Part shown: positions 1-9,421 of the stretch, piece by piece
Numbering within the stretch: the stretch's first letter is position 1
Layout of the letters: each line of letters begins with the position of its first letter
Assembly: GCF_000826185.2 (NCBI RefSeq)
Contig: NZ_LN648874.1
Span: 558,001-622,000, forward strand
From: Microbacterium gorillae
GTDB taxonomy: Bacteria > Actinomycetota > Actinomycetes > Actinomycetales > Microbacteriaceae
Direction of reading: 5' to 3'
Length of the DNA stretch: 64,000 nt
Notes under the pieces: generated by a model
What the model saw: the letters and a program-made list of their open reading frames with translations, nothing else
Databases searched by the model: none
Told to the model about the DNA's origin: nothing
Program-made: the position numbers and the translations under genes

Positions 1-473
1 CTGACCACCAGAGCGGGCAACTGGATGATCGGCAGCAGGAAACCGGCCGTGGTGTTGGCGATGCCGACGTCCGCGATGCGGACGATCTGCGCGGTGTTGC
101 GCGCCAGCCGGTGCGTCCACGGGGCCTTGATGTAACTGTCGAAGAGGAAACGACCGATCTCGAGTTCGAACGCGGCGAAGCGTCGCGTTGCGAACCACTG
201 CTGCCCGAGGGCCAGCACCGACTTCAGCAGGATGAGACCGGCGACACCGGCGAACACCCAGAGGAACGAGTCCTGCCCGATCGTGCCGATGATCGGCAGA
301 TGGATCTCCGTGCCGCTGAGCATCGGAGCCAGAGTCACGGCCAGCAGGCCCACGGCCGCGATGTCGAGCACCGCGAGCAGGCTCGAGACGACGGCGTACC
401 GGGTGAGGTAGGACCGCGCATCGCCCGGGAGCCAGGGCAGCAACTCTCGGAAGGTTCGAAAGACGAGCTTCAC
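1..473 (-). CDS. ABC exporter/flippase, N-terminal part (cut by window edge)
   Basis: The 5' end of a minus-strand gene; at least 157 residues lie in the window and the ATP-binding half is off the edge. The frame opens at GTG 473, after an in-frame TAA upstream, with no other plausible start between. Hydrophobic segments at about residues 26-50, 70-90 and from 140 on are transmembrane helices. The stretch YIKAPWTHRLARNTAQIVR lies where lipid-linked oligosaccharide flippases of the PglK/MsbA type have their first cytoplasmic loop. Its position ahead of glycosyltransferase genes suggests it flips a lipid-linked glycan, which is inference. No Walker motifs are visible because the gene is truncated by the window. 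Confidence 0.7.
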   Translation of the reverse strand, partial: MKLVFRTFRELLPWLPGDARSYLTRYAVVSSLLAVLDIAAVGLLAVTLAPMLSGTEIHLPIIGTIGQDSFLWVFAGVAGLILLKSVLALGQQWFATRRFAAFELEIGRFLFDSYIKAPWTHRLARNTAQIVRIADVGIANTTAGFLLPIIQLPALVV

Positions 474-520
474 GAGAGAACCGGCGAGGTCAGGGCGGAG
501 ACGGGCATCCGGTTATTCTC

Positions 521-1714
521 TCACGCGGCCTTGAGCGGACGCCGTGCGCCGCGACCGGCGGCCAGGAACGACTCCAGCGCACGCGCGCTGCGTGCGCCAT
601 CGTGAACCTCGCCGGCGAAGCTGACTCCGGATGCGGCGATCTCGGCGAATCGATCGGGACGGGCGACGACCTCGCGCAGGACCCGCTCGAGATCCACGGC
701 ACGGGCCTCCACGATCGGCAGTTCGCGTCCACTCTCGTGCCGGACCGCTTCGCGGACGTCGTCGCCGACATGACTGATCACCAGGCGGCCGGCCGCCATC
801 GCTTCGACCGCCGCGACGCCGTAGATTCCCAACCCGAACTGGTCCAGCACGATATCCGCCTCGCCGTAGATCCCGGGCATGTCGGCCGCCGCCACCCCGT
901 GGATCTCGCGGTACTCGACGAGCCCTTCGGCATCCAGACGTCGCATCAGTTCGGTGATGAGCTCGGTGCCCTTGAGCCCGGCGTTGCTCGGGGCGTGAAC
1001 CACGACGGGGCGGTTGGCAAGCCGTTGCGGCGGCGCGGGACGCGCCCACCGCTGCACGTCGACGACGACGGGCAGCCAGGTGGCGCCCGGCACGAACCGC
1101 AGCAGGTCCGGTGTGGAGACGAACACCGGGAGGGCGAGCTCGCGCATCAGCGCATGATTGACCGCGGTGATCTCCGTCAACCGCTCGGTGTCGGCGTATC
1201 GATCACCATGAAAGGGCGAGTCCGGCTCTGCAGCCGCGTGCGCGCCCGGCGAACGGATGTCGCTGCCGTGCCAGAGCAGGGCCACCTGCACCCCCCGGTC
1301 GATCAGCGGACGCACCTGATCGGAGACGGCACCATCCGAGCCGAAGAGGTGCCTTCCGGACTCGACGATGACGTGCGAGAAACGACGTCGAACGGCCCGG
1401 CGTTGCGCACGTTGCCAGTGCTTGTTCACGCGGAAGAAGACCGTGGGAACCTCATGGTCGGCCGGGAAGCCGAAGACATCGTCGGGATTTCGGTACATGA
1501 AGTCCGCGGCGGCGACCCCGGGGATTCGTTCGGCGGCTCGAGCCCAGGCGAATCCCTGACCGGCGGAGTTCACCGGACCGATGAACAGCGTCCGCTCGGC
1601 ACGGGTGATCGGCGTCGTCCCCGCGTCCCGCGCGGCTCGACGATCCTGCCACTCGTGCCAGAGGCGCGCGACGACGGGATGATGAACGATGCGGGACCGC
1701 AGGGAGGGCGACAT
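521..1714 (-). CDS. Glycosyltransferase (GT4-like), surface glycan locus
   Basis: A 397-residue cytosolic protein with no signal peptide. The C-terminal half has features of GT-B family 4 enzymes: VVHAPSNAGLKGTELI near residue 235, where the nucleotide-sugar loop begins, and the acceptor/donor signature GIYGVAAVEAMAAG near residue 298 with the conserved Glu. It starts at ATG 1714, only 4 nt after the stop of the upstream oxidoreductase gene, so the two are probably co-transcribed. Donor and acceptor cannot be read from the sequence. Location in a cluster with amino-sugar synthesis genes suggests a cell-envelope polysaccharide. Confidence 0.78.
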   Translation of the reverse strand: MSPSLRSRIVHHPVVARLWHEWQDRRAARDAGTTPITRAERTLFIGPVNSAGQGFAWARAAERIPGVAAADFMYRNPDDVFGFPADHEVPTVFFRVNKHWQRAQRRAVRRRFSHVIVESGRHLFGSDGAVSDQVRPLIDRGVQVALLWHGSDIRSPGAHAAAEPDSPFHGDRYADTERLTEITAVNHALMRELALPVFVSTPDLLRFVPGATWLPVVVDVQRWARPAPPQRLANRPVVVHAPSNAGLKGTELITELMRRLDAEGLVEYREIHGVAAADMPGIYGEADIVLDQFGLGIYGVAAVEAMAAGRLVISHVGDDVREAVRHESGRELPIVEARAVDLERVLREVVARPDRFAEIAASGVSFAGEVHDGARSARALESFLAAGRGARRPLKAA

Positions 1715-1718
1715 CCGA

Positions 1719-2705
1719 TCAGAAGCGGACGGACTGGCCGGACTCCGCCGATTCGAGCGCTGCCTCGACGACAGCGAGCGTCCGCAGGCCCTGGGCCATC
1801 GTGACCACGTCGGACTCGAGCCCGAGCACGGCGTCGCGGAACGCCTCGTGCTCGACCTTCAGCGGCTCGCGCTTGGCGAACGAGAAGCGGGTCACGTCGC
1901 CCTCGGTGACACCGCGGAAGGCCATCACGGACTCCCATTCGGTCTCGATGGTGCCGTTGGCGAAGAAGGTCAGGTCCCCCGTCGAGGTGTCCGCGACGAA
2001 CGCGCCCTTCTCACCAGTCACGACCGTCAGGCGCTCCTTCATCGGGCTCAACCAGTTCACGAGGTGGTTGGTGATGACGCCGGACTCCAGACGACCGGTG
2101 ATCGCGATCATGTCCTCGTACTCGCGACCGCTCTTGAAGGCGGTCTGCCCGAACACGCTGGAGTACTCGCTCTGGGCGACCCAGGCGGTGAGATCGACGT
2201 CGTGCGAGGCGAGGTCCTTGGCGACGCCGACGTCGGCGATGCGGGCCGGGAACGTGCCCTGACGGCGCGTGGCGATCTGGTAGACCGCGCCGAGGTCGCC
2301 CGCTTCCAGTCGGCGACGCATCTGCTGCAGCGCCGGGTTGAAGCGCTCGATGTGGCCGACCGCGCCGACCAGACCGCGGGACTCGAACGCCTCGACCATA
2401 TGAGCGCCCTGCTCGACGGTCTCCGCGATCGGCTTCTCCACGAGGGTGTGCACGCCTGCCTCGGCAAGTGCCATCGCGGCGTCGAGATGGAACCGGGTGG
2501 GCACCGCCACGACGGCGATGTCGATGCCGGCGCCGATCAGCGCGCCGACGTCGGACAGGACCTCAAGGTCACCGGCGACACCGTGCGGGTCCCCACCGGG
2601 GTCGGCGATGGCGACCAGTTCGACACCGCTCACCTCGCGCAGCACGCGCGCGTGGTGGCGGCCCATCATGCCGACGCCGAGGAGTCCGGCGCGCAGGGCG
2701 GCCAT
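1719..2705 (-). CDS. Gfo/Idh/MocA-family oxidoreductase, probable UDP-HexNAc 3-dehydrogenase
   Basis: 328 residues. The N-terminal Rossmann fold has the glycine motif GLLGVGMMGRHH (about residues 8-19), the family EKPIAET motif near residue 95, and GHIERFNPA near 122. The next gene upstream encodes a DegT aminotransferase and the one before it a hexapeptide acetyltransferase. This trio matches WlbA/WbpB, WlbC/WbpE and WlbB/WbpD (or GnnA/GnnB), which oxidise C3 of a UDP-N-acetyl sugar, transaminate it and acetylate the amine. The specific substrate is inferred from that context. The start ATG overlaps the aminotransferase stop by one base (TGATG). Confidence 0.8.
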   Translation of the reverse strand: MAALRAGLLGVGMMGRHHARVLREVSGVELVAIADPGGDPHGVAGDLEVLSDVGALIGAGIDIAVVAVPTRFHLDAAMALAEAGVHTLVEKPIAETVEQGAHMVEAFESRGLVGAVGHIERFNPALQQMRRRLEAGDLGAVYQIATRRQGTFPARIADVGVAKDLASHDVDLTAWVAQSEYSSVFGQTAFKSGREYEDMIAITGRLESGVITNHLVNWLSPMKERLTVVTGEKGAFVADTSTGDLTFFANGTIETEWESVMAFRGVTEGDVTRFSFAKREPLKVEHEAFRDAVLGLESDVVTMAQGLRTLAVVEAALESAESGQSVRF

Positions 2706-3802
2706 CAGGCGCCCGCCTGCGCGACGGTGTTCACCGCGGCGACGATGCGGTCCAGGTCATCCTGTGACAGCGACGGGTGCACCGGCAGCGAGACGACCTC
2801 GGCCGCGGCCTTCTCGGTCTCGGGCAGCTCCAGCCCGGGCGCGAAGTGCGTCAGGGACGGCAGACGGTGGTTCGGGATCGGGTAGTACACACCCGATCCG
2901 ACGCCGTGCTCCTCCTTGAGTGCGCGGACGAAGCCGTCGCGGTCCTCGGGCACCCGCACGGTGTACTGGTGATACACGTGCACGGCGCCCTCGGCGACCG
3001 GCGGCACCACGACACCGGACAGGTTCGCGTCCAGGAACGCGGCGTTGCGGCGACGGGTCTCGGTCCAGCCGTCGACCTTGGTCAGCTGCACGCGACCGAT
3101 CGCGGCGTGGATGTCGGTCATGCGGTTGTTGAAACCGACGACCTCGTTCTCGTACTGGCGCTCCATGCCCTGGCTGCGCAGCAGCTTGACCATGCGCTCG
3201 GTCGCGGCGTCGGCGACGGCGACCATGCCACCCTCACCGCTGGTCATGTTCTTGGTCGGGTAGAGCGAGAACATGCCGAACTGCCCGAACGTTCCGACGG
3301 CCTGGCCGTTCAGCGAGGCGCCGTGCGCTTGCGCGGCGTCCTCGTAGAGGGCGATGCCGTGCTTGTCGGCGATCGCCGCGAGCTCGCGCATGTGCGCCGG
3401 GTGGCCGTACAGGTGCACCGGCATGATGCCCTTGGTCTTCGGCGTGATGGCCGCCTCGACCGCGGCCGGGTCGAGCGTGAAGTTCTCCGCCTCGATGTCG
3501 GCGAACACCGGGGTGGCGCCGGTCAGGGCGACCGAGTTGCCGGTCGCGGCGAACGTGAAGGACGGCACGATGACCTCGTCGCCAGGGCCGACGCCGGAGG
3601 CGAGGAGTCCCAGGTGCAGGCCCGAGGTCCCGGAGTTGACCGCGACGGCGGCGCGGCCGCTGAGGAAGTGCGCGGAGAACTCCTGCTCGAACGCGGCGAC
3701 CTCCGGTCCCTGTGCCACCATGCCGCTGCGCAGGACGCGATCGACGGCCTCGCGCTCCTCGTCGCCGATGATCGGCTTTGCCGGGGGAATGAACTCGGTC
3801 AC
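2705..3802 (-). CDS. DegT/DnrJ/EryC1/StrS sugar aminotransferase
   Basis: 365 residues, the usual length for PLP-dependent sugar aminotransferases (fold type I). Visible active-site elements are the substrate-binding VNSGTSGLHL at 55-64, LYEDAAQAHGA with the PLP-ring Asp at 155, and SLYPTKNMTSGEGGM with the Schiff-base Lys at 184. It probably transfers an amino group from glutamate to the 3-keto sugar made by the neighbouring Gfo/Idh enzyme. The start is GTG 3802, forming a GTGA overlap with the acetyltransferase stop, which shows translational coupling. Close relatives act at C3, C4 or C5 of different sugars, so regiochemistry rests on context. Confidence 0.87.
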   Translation of the reverse strand: MTEFIPPAKPIIGDEEREAVDRVLRSGMVAQGPEVAAFEQEFSAHFLSGRAAVAVNSGTSGLHLGLLASGVGPGDEVIVPSFTFAATGNSVALTGATPVFADIEAENFTLDPAAVEAAITPKTKGIMPVHLYGHPAHMRELAAIADKHGIALYEDAAQAHGASLNGQAVGTFGQFGMFSLYPTKNMTSGEGGMVAVADAATERMVKLLRSQGMERQYENEVVGFNNRMTDIHAAIGRVQLTKVDGWTETRRRNAAFLDANLSGVVVPPVAEGAVHVYHQYTVRVPEDRDGFVRALKEEHGVGSGVYYPIPNHRLPSLTHFAPGLELPETEKAAAEVVSLPVHPSLSQDDLDRIVAAVNTVAQAGA

Positions 3803-4410
3803 TCTGACTCCTTCAGGATTCCATCGGTCTCGACGTAGCGGTCACCCGTGCTCGGGCACACCCACACGTCGGAAGTCTCGTTCTCGCGCTGCAGCGGGAC
3901 GCCCGCCTTGCCGACCCAGGCCAGGCGCTTGGCCGGAACTCCGGCGACCAGCGCGAAGGCGGGGACGTCCTTGACGACGACCGCACCGGCGGCCACCGTC
4001 GCCCACTCGCCGACCGTCACAGGGGCGACGCAGGTCGCGCGCGCGCCGATCGACGCGCCTCGTTCGATCGTGACGCCGACCGGCTCCCAGTCGTGCGCGC
4101 TCTTGATCGTGCCGTCCGGGTTGATCGCCCGCGGGTAGGTGTCATTGGTCAGCACGACGGCCGGGCCGATGAACACGCCGTCGGCGAGCTTCGCGGGCTC
4201 GTACACCAGAGCGTAGTTCTGCACCTTGCAGTTGTCGCCCATCGTCACACCGGTGCCGATGTAGGCGCCACGGCCGACGATGCAGTCTTTCCCCATCACC
4301 ACGTCCTCGCGCACCTGCGCGAGATGCCAGATCGACGAACCGGCTCCGATGACGGCGTTCTCGGCCACGTCTGCGGTGTCGGTGATGCGGACGGTGGGAA
4401 TCTCAGTCAC
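3799..4410 (-). CDS. Hexapeptide-repeat sugar N-acetyltransferase (WlbB/WbpD-like)
   Basis: 203 residues, largely a left-handed beta-helix of isoleucine/valine-rich hexapeptide turns (about residues 15-165) that binds acetyl-CoA. VLTNDTYPRA in the middle is a signature of UDP-3-amino-sugar N-acetyltransferases of the WlbB/WbpD group. A short C-terminal tail (DVWVCPSTGDRY) follows. Start choice: GTG 4410 has AGGAAG six bases upstream; an in-frame GTG at 4428 would add six residues but lacks a good ribosome binding site. It is coupled to the aminotransferase by a GTGA overlap and is expected to acetylate the new amino group. Confidence 0.82.
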   Translation of the reverse strand: MTEIPTVRITDTADVAENAVIGAGSSIWHLAQVREDVVMGKDCIVGRGAYIGTGVTMGDNCKVQNYALVYEPAKLADGVFIGPAVVLTNDTYPRAINPDGTIKSAHDWEPVGVTIERGASIGARATCVAPVTVGEWATVAAGAVVVKDVPAFALVAGVPAKRLAWVGKAGVPLQRENETSDVWVCPSTGDRYVETDGILKESE

Positions 4411-4443
4411 GGTGTTCTTCCTGTTCACGGGTGCAGCGCACGC

Positions 4444-5655
4444 TCATCGCGCGACGGAGGCACCAGATCCAAGCCTACCGCCGGATTCTGCGAGGACTTC
4501 GGACACCGCACCCGCCACGCGATGAGCGACCGCCGACGACGAGACGTTCTCGTTCGCCCAGGCCACGCGTTCCGGACGCAGGCGTTCGCTCGTGCCGTCG
4601 TCGGCCTCGGTGATCAGACGGCGCATGGCATCGGCGACGGCTGTCTCGGAGAAGGCCACGGCCAGGCCCAGGTCTCCCTCTCGCACCAGGGTCGCACCGC
4701 CGTCGGGCCCGGCGAAGATCACCGGAGTGCCGACGGCTGCGGCTGCGTACGTCTTGGTGGGTCGGGCGAAGTCATATCCGATGCCGGGAACGATGCTCAC
4801 GAGGGAGCCGAGGGCACCGCGGATCCAGCTCGCCGATTCTGCCGGTGACACCACTCCCCCGAAATGCACCCGGCCGGGGATGAGCTCGTCGGCGAGCGCC
4901 CGCAGGTCGGCCTCGACGACACCCTGGCCGAAGAAGCGGAGAGAGATGTCCGGATGCTGCGAGGCGACTCGGGCGAACGCGCGGACGAACACGTCCGGCT
5001 GCTGCCATTCGCTCATGGTCCCGGTGTAGACGAAGTATCGCTCCCCGGGAGAGGCCACGCCCGCGTCGGGATTGAAGATCTGGGTGTCGACCCCGTTGCC
5101 CACGGTGACGACGCGAGCCGGATCGGCGCCGAGCGTCACGAGACGTTCGGTCACGCCGTCCGAGACCGAGATGATGCGGGTGGCACGGCGCAGCGCCCAC
5201 CGCTCCATCGCGCGCATGATCGCGATGATCGGGCGAGCGGCGCCCATCGAGATCACGCCGTCGGTCCACACGTCCGCGGCGTAGTAGATGAACTTCTTCC
5301 GCCGCAGGATCGATGCCAGCCCGACCGCGATGCCGGTCGTCGGCGGGGATTCGGCCACGGCGACGTCGTACCGGGCGAACAGCATGCGAAGAATGAGCGG
5401 GCCGTCATAGCTGGCGTACTGCACGTACCCGCGCACGTTGCCGCCCCCATCGCGCAGCACCGGCCAGCGGCGGACCCGGATGCCGTCCGGATCCGGTGTC
5501 GACGGCGCCTGCTTCGGCGGCCGGGTGGTGAGCACGGACACGTCGAACCCGGCGCGAACGAGCGCGGTGCCCATCGCCGTCAATCGGAACGCGCCCGCGC
5601 CGACCTCGGGCGCGAACAGCCGAGACGCGATCACCGCGATCGGTCGCCTGGACAA
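4444..5655 (-). CDS. Glycosyltransferase family 4 (WcaI-like)
   Basis: 403 residues from TTG 5655, chosen because AGGAGGAA lies five to six bases upstream and the family's first beta strand (RRPIAVIASRLFAPEVGAG) follows at once. The frame is also open from GTG 5748, which would add an unusual Arg-rich leader of 31 residues. GT-B features include YAADVWTDG, the Arg/Lys region near residue 190 and, in the C-terminal half, FVYTGTMSEWQQPD and the nucleotide-sugar region TKTYAAAAVGTPVIFAGP. It resembles WcaI/WbuB-type enzymes that transfer amino sugars in surface polysaccharide assembly. The next gene downstream is the acetyltransferase, 33 nt away. Confidence 0.78.
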   Translation of the reverse strand: MSRRPIAVIASRLFAPEVGAGAFRLTAMGTALVRAGFDVSVLTTRPPKQAPSTPDPDGIRVRRWPVLRDGGGNVRGYVQYASYDGPLILRMLFARYDVAVAESPPTTGIAVGLASILRRKKFIYYAADVWTDGVISMGAARPIIAIMRAMERWALRRATRIISVSDGVTERLVTLGADPARVVTVGNGVDTQIFNPDAGVASPGERYFVYTGTMSEWQQPDVFVRAFARVASQHPDISLRFFGQGVVEADLRALADELIPGRVHFGGVVSPAESASWIRGALGSLVSIVPGIGYDFARPTKTYAAAAVGTPVIFAGPDGGATLVREGDLGLAVAFSETAVADAMRRLITEADDGTSERLRPERVAWANENVSSSAVAHRVAGAVSEVLAESGGRLGSGASVAR

Positions 5656-5781
5656 GAGACTTCCTCCTCTACGGCGTCCGCGCGTTCGGCCGCGCGTCGC
5701 CACCTGGTCTGTGGGGGTGCGTTCGGGACGGTGACGGACCATCGACACACGAACTCCCCGGAGTCTACTGGTGGCCAGCGG

Positions 5782-7731
5782 TCAATCTCCGCAGGCCGTG
5801 ATGCGCCAGAGCGATGCATCGCCGATGGCGTCGACCTCGGTGAAGCCCGGCTGACCTGCGAAATCTGTCATTCCGGGCATCAGCCAGCGACCGGGAGTGG
5901 TGTCACCCTCGCCGAAGTCAAGCACGTAGTCGACGTCGCCGTAGGCGTGCAGGGCTGGGCAGACGGCCGGGTCGGTCGCCGCGTCGCGGAGGCTCTCGGC
6001 GAGGACGGAGAACTGCGCGGTCTGCGGCGCTGACCACGTGCGCGGCACGACGTCACGACCGCTCAAAGCGAAGCCGAATCCCGCGCCCGTCGAAGGGTTG
6101 CCGATGATGACGGCGTCAGCCGGGACCAACTCGGGCAGTCGTTCGAGCAGTTCGCGCTCATCCGTGCTCAAATAGCTGTCCGCGCCCGCCCGATAGGTCG
6201 ACACGTCGACATTGTTGTCTTTCAGGAAGGTGGGCGTTGCGACGGGAATGACGACGAGTGCCACGAGCGCGATCACCACCACGACCGCTCCGCCGACGCC
6301 GGCCGACACCAGGCGCGCGGGTACCCCGACGTCACTGCGGCGAACGACGACCCGACGCGCCAGACGGACGAGAGCGCCCACACCCATGGCTGCGAGCGGG
6401 ATCACGATCACGGGGGCCACGGACGCGATACGGCTCGGATCGGCATACCAGGGCGCGAGGAGCACTTCGCGGAAGATGTGCCGGCCCGCCGAGGCCACGA
6501 TGACGTACAGCGCCGACAGCGCCAGCCACGCCACGACCACCCAACGCGTCGCTGGTCGCACGGCACTGGCGACCAGACCCACGACGGCCAGGATGCTCAC
6601 GGCCCAGGCGGCGGGGAGGGTGACCTGCGAGTTCAGCAGGACGTTGATCACCGCTTCGGCCTTGCCCTCGCTGGCACCCCAGTGGGCGCCGGACGTGCTG
6701 CGTGAGAACAGGAACCACACCACGGCGAGCACGATCCACCCGGCCACCGCGGCGAGCACCGGCATCAGACGCATGCCGCGCCCGGCGCGGATCACCCGAG
6801 CACTGAGGGCGATCATCGCGAGCAACCCCCAGATCAGGAACGCGGCAGGCTGCGAGAGGAGAATCGCCGAGGCCGCCACCGCGACGAACAGAGCCCCGAG
6901 GATCGCGCGCGCGACGGGGCGCCGGGCGATCGCGGCGAGGACGTGCGGAAGTTCGACGACGAGCGCGAGGGCTGCCGGGATGAGCGCGGTGGAAAGCGCG
7001 TTCGGGTACAGCACACCCCACTGGAACATCAGCACGGGGAAGGTCTGGAGGGTGCCGGCCAGGACGGCGGCGTATGCGGCGACCATCGTCGATGACGAAA
7101 CCGCACGAGCGAGCCAGGCGATCCCCGTCGTCCAGATGATCGCGCCGATCACGATCGTGAACGCGTTCGCCGCGACGGGAATGCTCGCGCCCGTGATCAG
7201 GACGACGAGAGAGACCACGCCGTGCCACGCGGCGGGGTAGAAGCCCGTGCCCCCGACGAAACCGCTGACCTGCAGTGACGACGCCGACCCGATGTCTTCG
7301 ATGTAGCGGATCGCATTGAGGTGGAAGACGGCGTCGTTGGTCTGTGAGATGTTCCCCGGTTCCTGAATGTAGGCGATGAGGCGGAAGGCGATCAGCGAGG
7401 CGCCGATGACCAACGCCACCACCAGAATCGGCCACCGCCGCACGATCTGACGCGGCGCGGGGATCCTGTCCGTCAGCAGCACCCTGACCCCGAAGCCGAT
7501 CGCGACGGTGGCGGCCGCAGCGGCGGCGAAGGACAGCGGGGTCCATCGCACCCCGATGATGCCCAGGACCAAGGCGCTGATACCGACGATGGCGACACCG
7601 GCGACCGGCGCGAACGCGAGCAGCGCGAGGCCCCGGATGCGTGTGACCGCCAGAAGCGCCAACCCCGGCACGTAGACCACGGCGATCGCCGCGAGGATCG
7701 CGGGGACCGCCCCGATCCAGTCGGCGATCAT
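5782..7731 (-). CDS. Large polytopic membrane protein (DUF6541-like, possible GT-C glycosyltransferase)
   Basis: 649 residues with about 12-14 hydrophobic helices filling the first 480 positions, starting directly at the N-terminus (MIADWIGAVPAILAA). A soluble, probably extracytoplasmic, domain of about 150 residues follows after VVIPVATPTFLKDNN and contains DSYLSTDERELLERLPELVP and VIIGNPSTGAGFGFALSGR. This layout is that of actinobacterial DUF6541 proteins and resembles GT-C glycosyltransferases such as arabinosyltransferases. The function is not established. The start ATG overlaps the stop of the ABC ATPase gene (ATGA), so it belongs to the exporter operon and may act on the exported glycan. 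Confidence 0.7.
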   Translation of the reverse strand: MIADWIGAVPAILAAIAVVYVPGLALLAVTRIRGLALLAFAPVAGVAIVGISALVLGIIGVRWTPLSFAAAAAATVAIGFGVRVLLTDRIPAPRQIVRRWPILVVALVIGASLIAFRLIAYIQEPGNISQTNDAVFHLNAIRYIEDIGSASSLQVSGFVGGTGFYPAAWHGVVSLVVLITGASIPVAANAFTIVIGAIIWTTGIAWLARAVSSSTMVAAYAAVLAGTLQTFPVLMFQWGVLYPNALSTALIPAALALVVELPHVLAAIARRPVARAILGALFVAVAASAILLSQPAAFLIWGLLAMIALSARVIRAGRGMRLMPVLAAVAGWIVLAVVWFLFSRSTSGAHWGASEGKAEAVINVLLNSQVTLPAAWAVSILAVVGLVASAVRPATRWVVVAWLALSALYVIVASAGRHIFREVLLAPWYADPSRIASVAPVIVIPLAAMGVGALVRLARRVVVRRSDVGVPARLVSAGVGGAVVVVIALVALVVIPVATPTFLKDNNVDVSTYRAGADSYLSTDERELLERLPELVPADAVIIGNPSTGAGFGFALSGRDVVPRTWSAPQTAQFSVLAESLRDAATDPAVCPALHAYGDVDYVLDFGEGDTTPGRWLMPGMTDFAGQPGFTEVDAIGDASLWRITACGD

Positions 7732-8465
7732 TCGCTCACCAGCGCGATCGCGCCCTCGATCTCACCGTCGTAAATGAGTTCGCCCTTGTTGATCACGATG
7801 CCGCGTGTGCAGAGCTCGCGAATCATCTCCATGTCGTGGCTGACCACGACGAGGGTCTTGCGCGCCTCGATCAGCTCGATGAACTTGAGGCGGCACTTCT
7901 CGCGGAACGGCACGTCGCCGACGGAGAGGATCTCATCGACCAGCAGCACGTCCAGCTCGACGTGGATCGCGACCGAGAACGCCAGCCGCATGAACATTCC
8001 GGAGGAGTAGTGCTTGACCTCCTGATCGATGAACTCGCCGATCTCACTGAACGCGACGATCTCGTCGTAGCGGGCGTCGATCTCGTCCTTCTGCATGCCG
8101 AGGATGGCCGCGTTGAGGTAGACGTTCTCGCGGCCGGAGAGCTCCGGGTGGAACCCCGCCCCGACCTCGATCAGTCCGGCGACGCGCCCGCGCGTGTGCA
8201 CGGTCCCGACATCGGGCTGCATGACGCCGGAGATGAGCTTGAGCAACGTGGACTTGCCGGAGCCGTTGAAGCCCATGATGGCGACGGACTCGCCCTCATT
8301 GATGGAGAAGTCCACACCCTTGAGCGCCTCGAAGACGCTGGTGGTCTTCCGTCGGCGGATCCAGGCGACGATGGTGTCCTTGAACGAGAACGCGTGGTTC
8401 AGGATGAAGTGCTTGCGGACGTGGTCGACGATGACGCTCGGCCGGTCGAGGGTTGAAGTGCTCAT
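7728..8465 (-). CDS. Polysaccharide/teichoic acid ABC exporter, ATP-binding subunit (Wzt/TagH-like)
   Basis: 245 residues. The Walker A box GFNGSGKST, the signature YSSGMFMRLAFS (the variant found in glycan exporters instead of LSGGQ), Walker B VLLVDEILSVGD and the switch histidine VVVSHD are all present. It begins at ATG 8465, overlapping the permease stop (ATGA). The frame is open far upstream, but that part is the antisense shadow of the permease. It lacks the C-terminal carbohydrate-binding domain of long Wzt proteins, so substrate recognition probably lies elsewhere. With the permease it should export an undecaprenyl-linked glycan. Confidence 0.9.
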   Translation of the reverse strand: MSTSTLDRPSVIVDHVRKHFILNHAFSFKDTIVAWIRRRKTTSVFEALKGVDFSINEGESVAIMGFNGSGKSTLLKLISGVMQPDVGTVHTRGRVAGLIEVGAGFHPELSGRENVYLNAAILGMQKDEIDARYDEIVAFSEIGEFIDQEVKHYSSGMFMRLAFSVAIHVELDVLLVDEILSVGDVPFREKCRLKFIELIEARKTLVVVSHDMEMIRELCTRGIVINKGELIYDGEIEGAIALVSE

Positions 8466-9376
8466 AGCTCCTGCGCGAACCTTCCCTCCATGCGGCGGAA
8501 CACGATCTGGCCGAGGGCGAACACGACGGCGCAGATCAGGAACGCCCACAGCGTGTCGATCGCGAGATGCGGCTGCACGGGGTTCGCCGCGATGACCGGC
8601 GAATCGGACAGCGACTCGTCGGTGACCGTGTACCAGAAGCCGTAGTGGAACAGTTCGACGGCCTGCGTGATCGGGTTGAGCATGTACAGCCGCACGGCCC
8701 AGCTCGGCAGGTGTTCGGTCAGGACGGTCCAGTGGTACAGCACCGGGGATGCCCAGGTGGCCAGCATCAGCAGCAGCTCGACGATGTTCTCCGCGTCCCG
8801 GAACCGGACGTTCACAGCGCCGAACAGCAGACCGAGGCCGAGCGCGAGGAAGCTGATCAGGAGGATCGCCGCGAGGATGGCCAGGATCCCGAGGACCGTG
8901 ATCTGGGTGAACCAGCCGAGGAAGGCGCAGACCACCAGCAGCAGCGCCAGCTGCGGCAGGAAGTGCACGAAAGCGACGATGACCGCGGACACCGCGAACA
9001 GCTGCCGCGGCAGGTACACCTTGCGCACGAGCGGGGCGTTGCCGACGATCGCGGTGGTGCCGTTCTTGTACGCCTCGCTGAACAGGTTGATGATCACGAT
9101 GCCGCTGAACAGGTACACGGCGAAGTTCGGGATGCCTCGCTCCTGGTGCAGCAGCACGCCCAGCACGAGCCAGAACACGATGAACTGGGCCGCCGGACGG
9201 ACATAGGACCACGTCCAGCCCAGCACGGAGTTGCGGTACCGCGTCGTGACGCCGGTGCGCACCAGCAGGGTCAGAAGGTAGTGCCAACGGATGACGTCCA
9301 GGAACCCCCGGCTGCGGCCGGGGATCTGGAAGTCGCTCGGCGACAGCGCGCCGAAGCGCGACGACGGTGGGGTCAC
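8462..9376 (-). CDS. Polysaccharide ABC exporter permease (Wzm/TagG-like, ABC-2 family)
   Basis: 304 residues with an amphipathic N-terminal stretch (SRGFLDVIRWHYLLT) followed by six membrane helices, the topology of ABC-2 permeases. VYLFSGIVIINLFSEAYKNG and LYMLNPITQAVELFHYGFW are recognisable family segments. It starts at GTG 9376 and is the first gene of a run of nine tightly spaced minus-strand genes (down to position 1). A TAGGAT box lies about 47 bases upstream. It should form the channel for the ATPase encoded next. Confidence 0.88.
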   Translation of the reverse strand: MTPPSSRFGALSPSDFQIPGRSRGFLDVIRWHYLLTLLVRTGVTTRYRNSVLGWTWSYVRPAAQFIVFWLVLGVLLHQERGIPNFAVYLFSGIVIINLFSEAYKNGTTAIVGNAPLVRKVYLPRQLFAVSAVIVAFVHFLPQLALLLVVCAFLGWFTQITVLGILAILAAILLISFLALGLGLLFGAVNVRFRDAENIVELLLMLATWASPVLYHWTVLTEHLPSWAVRLYMLNPITQAVELFHYGFWYTVTDESLSDSPVIAANPVQPHLAIDTLWAFLICAVVFALGQIVFRRMEGRFAQEL

Positions 9377-9421
9377 GTGACTGCTCGTTCGATTCGGGGT
9401 GAGGTGAAGAACTCGGCTCCG

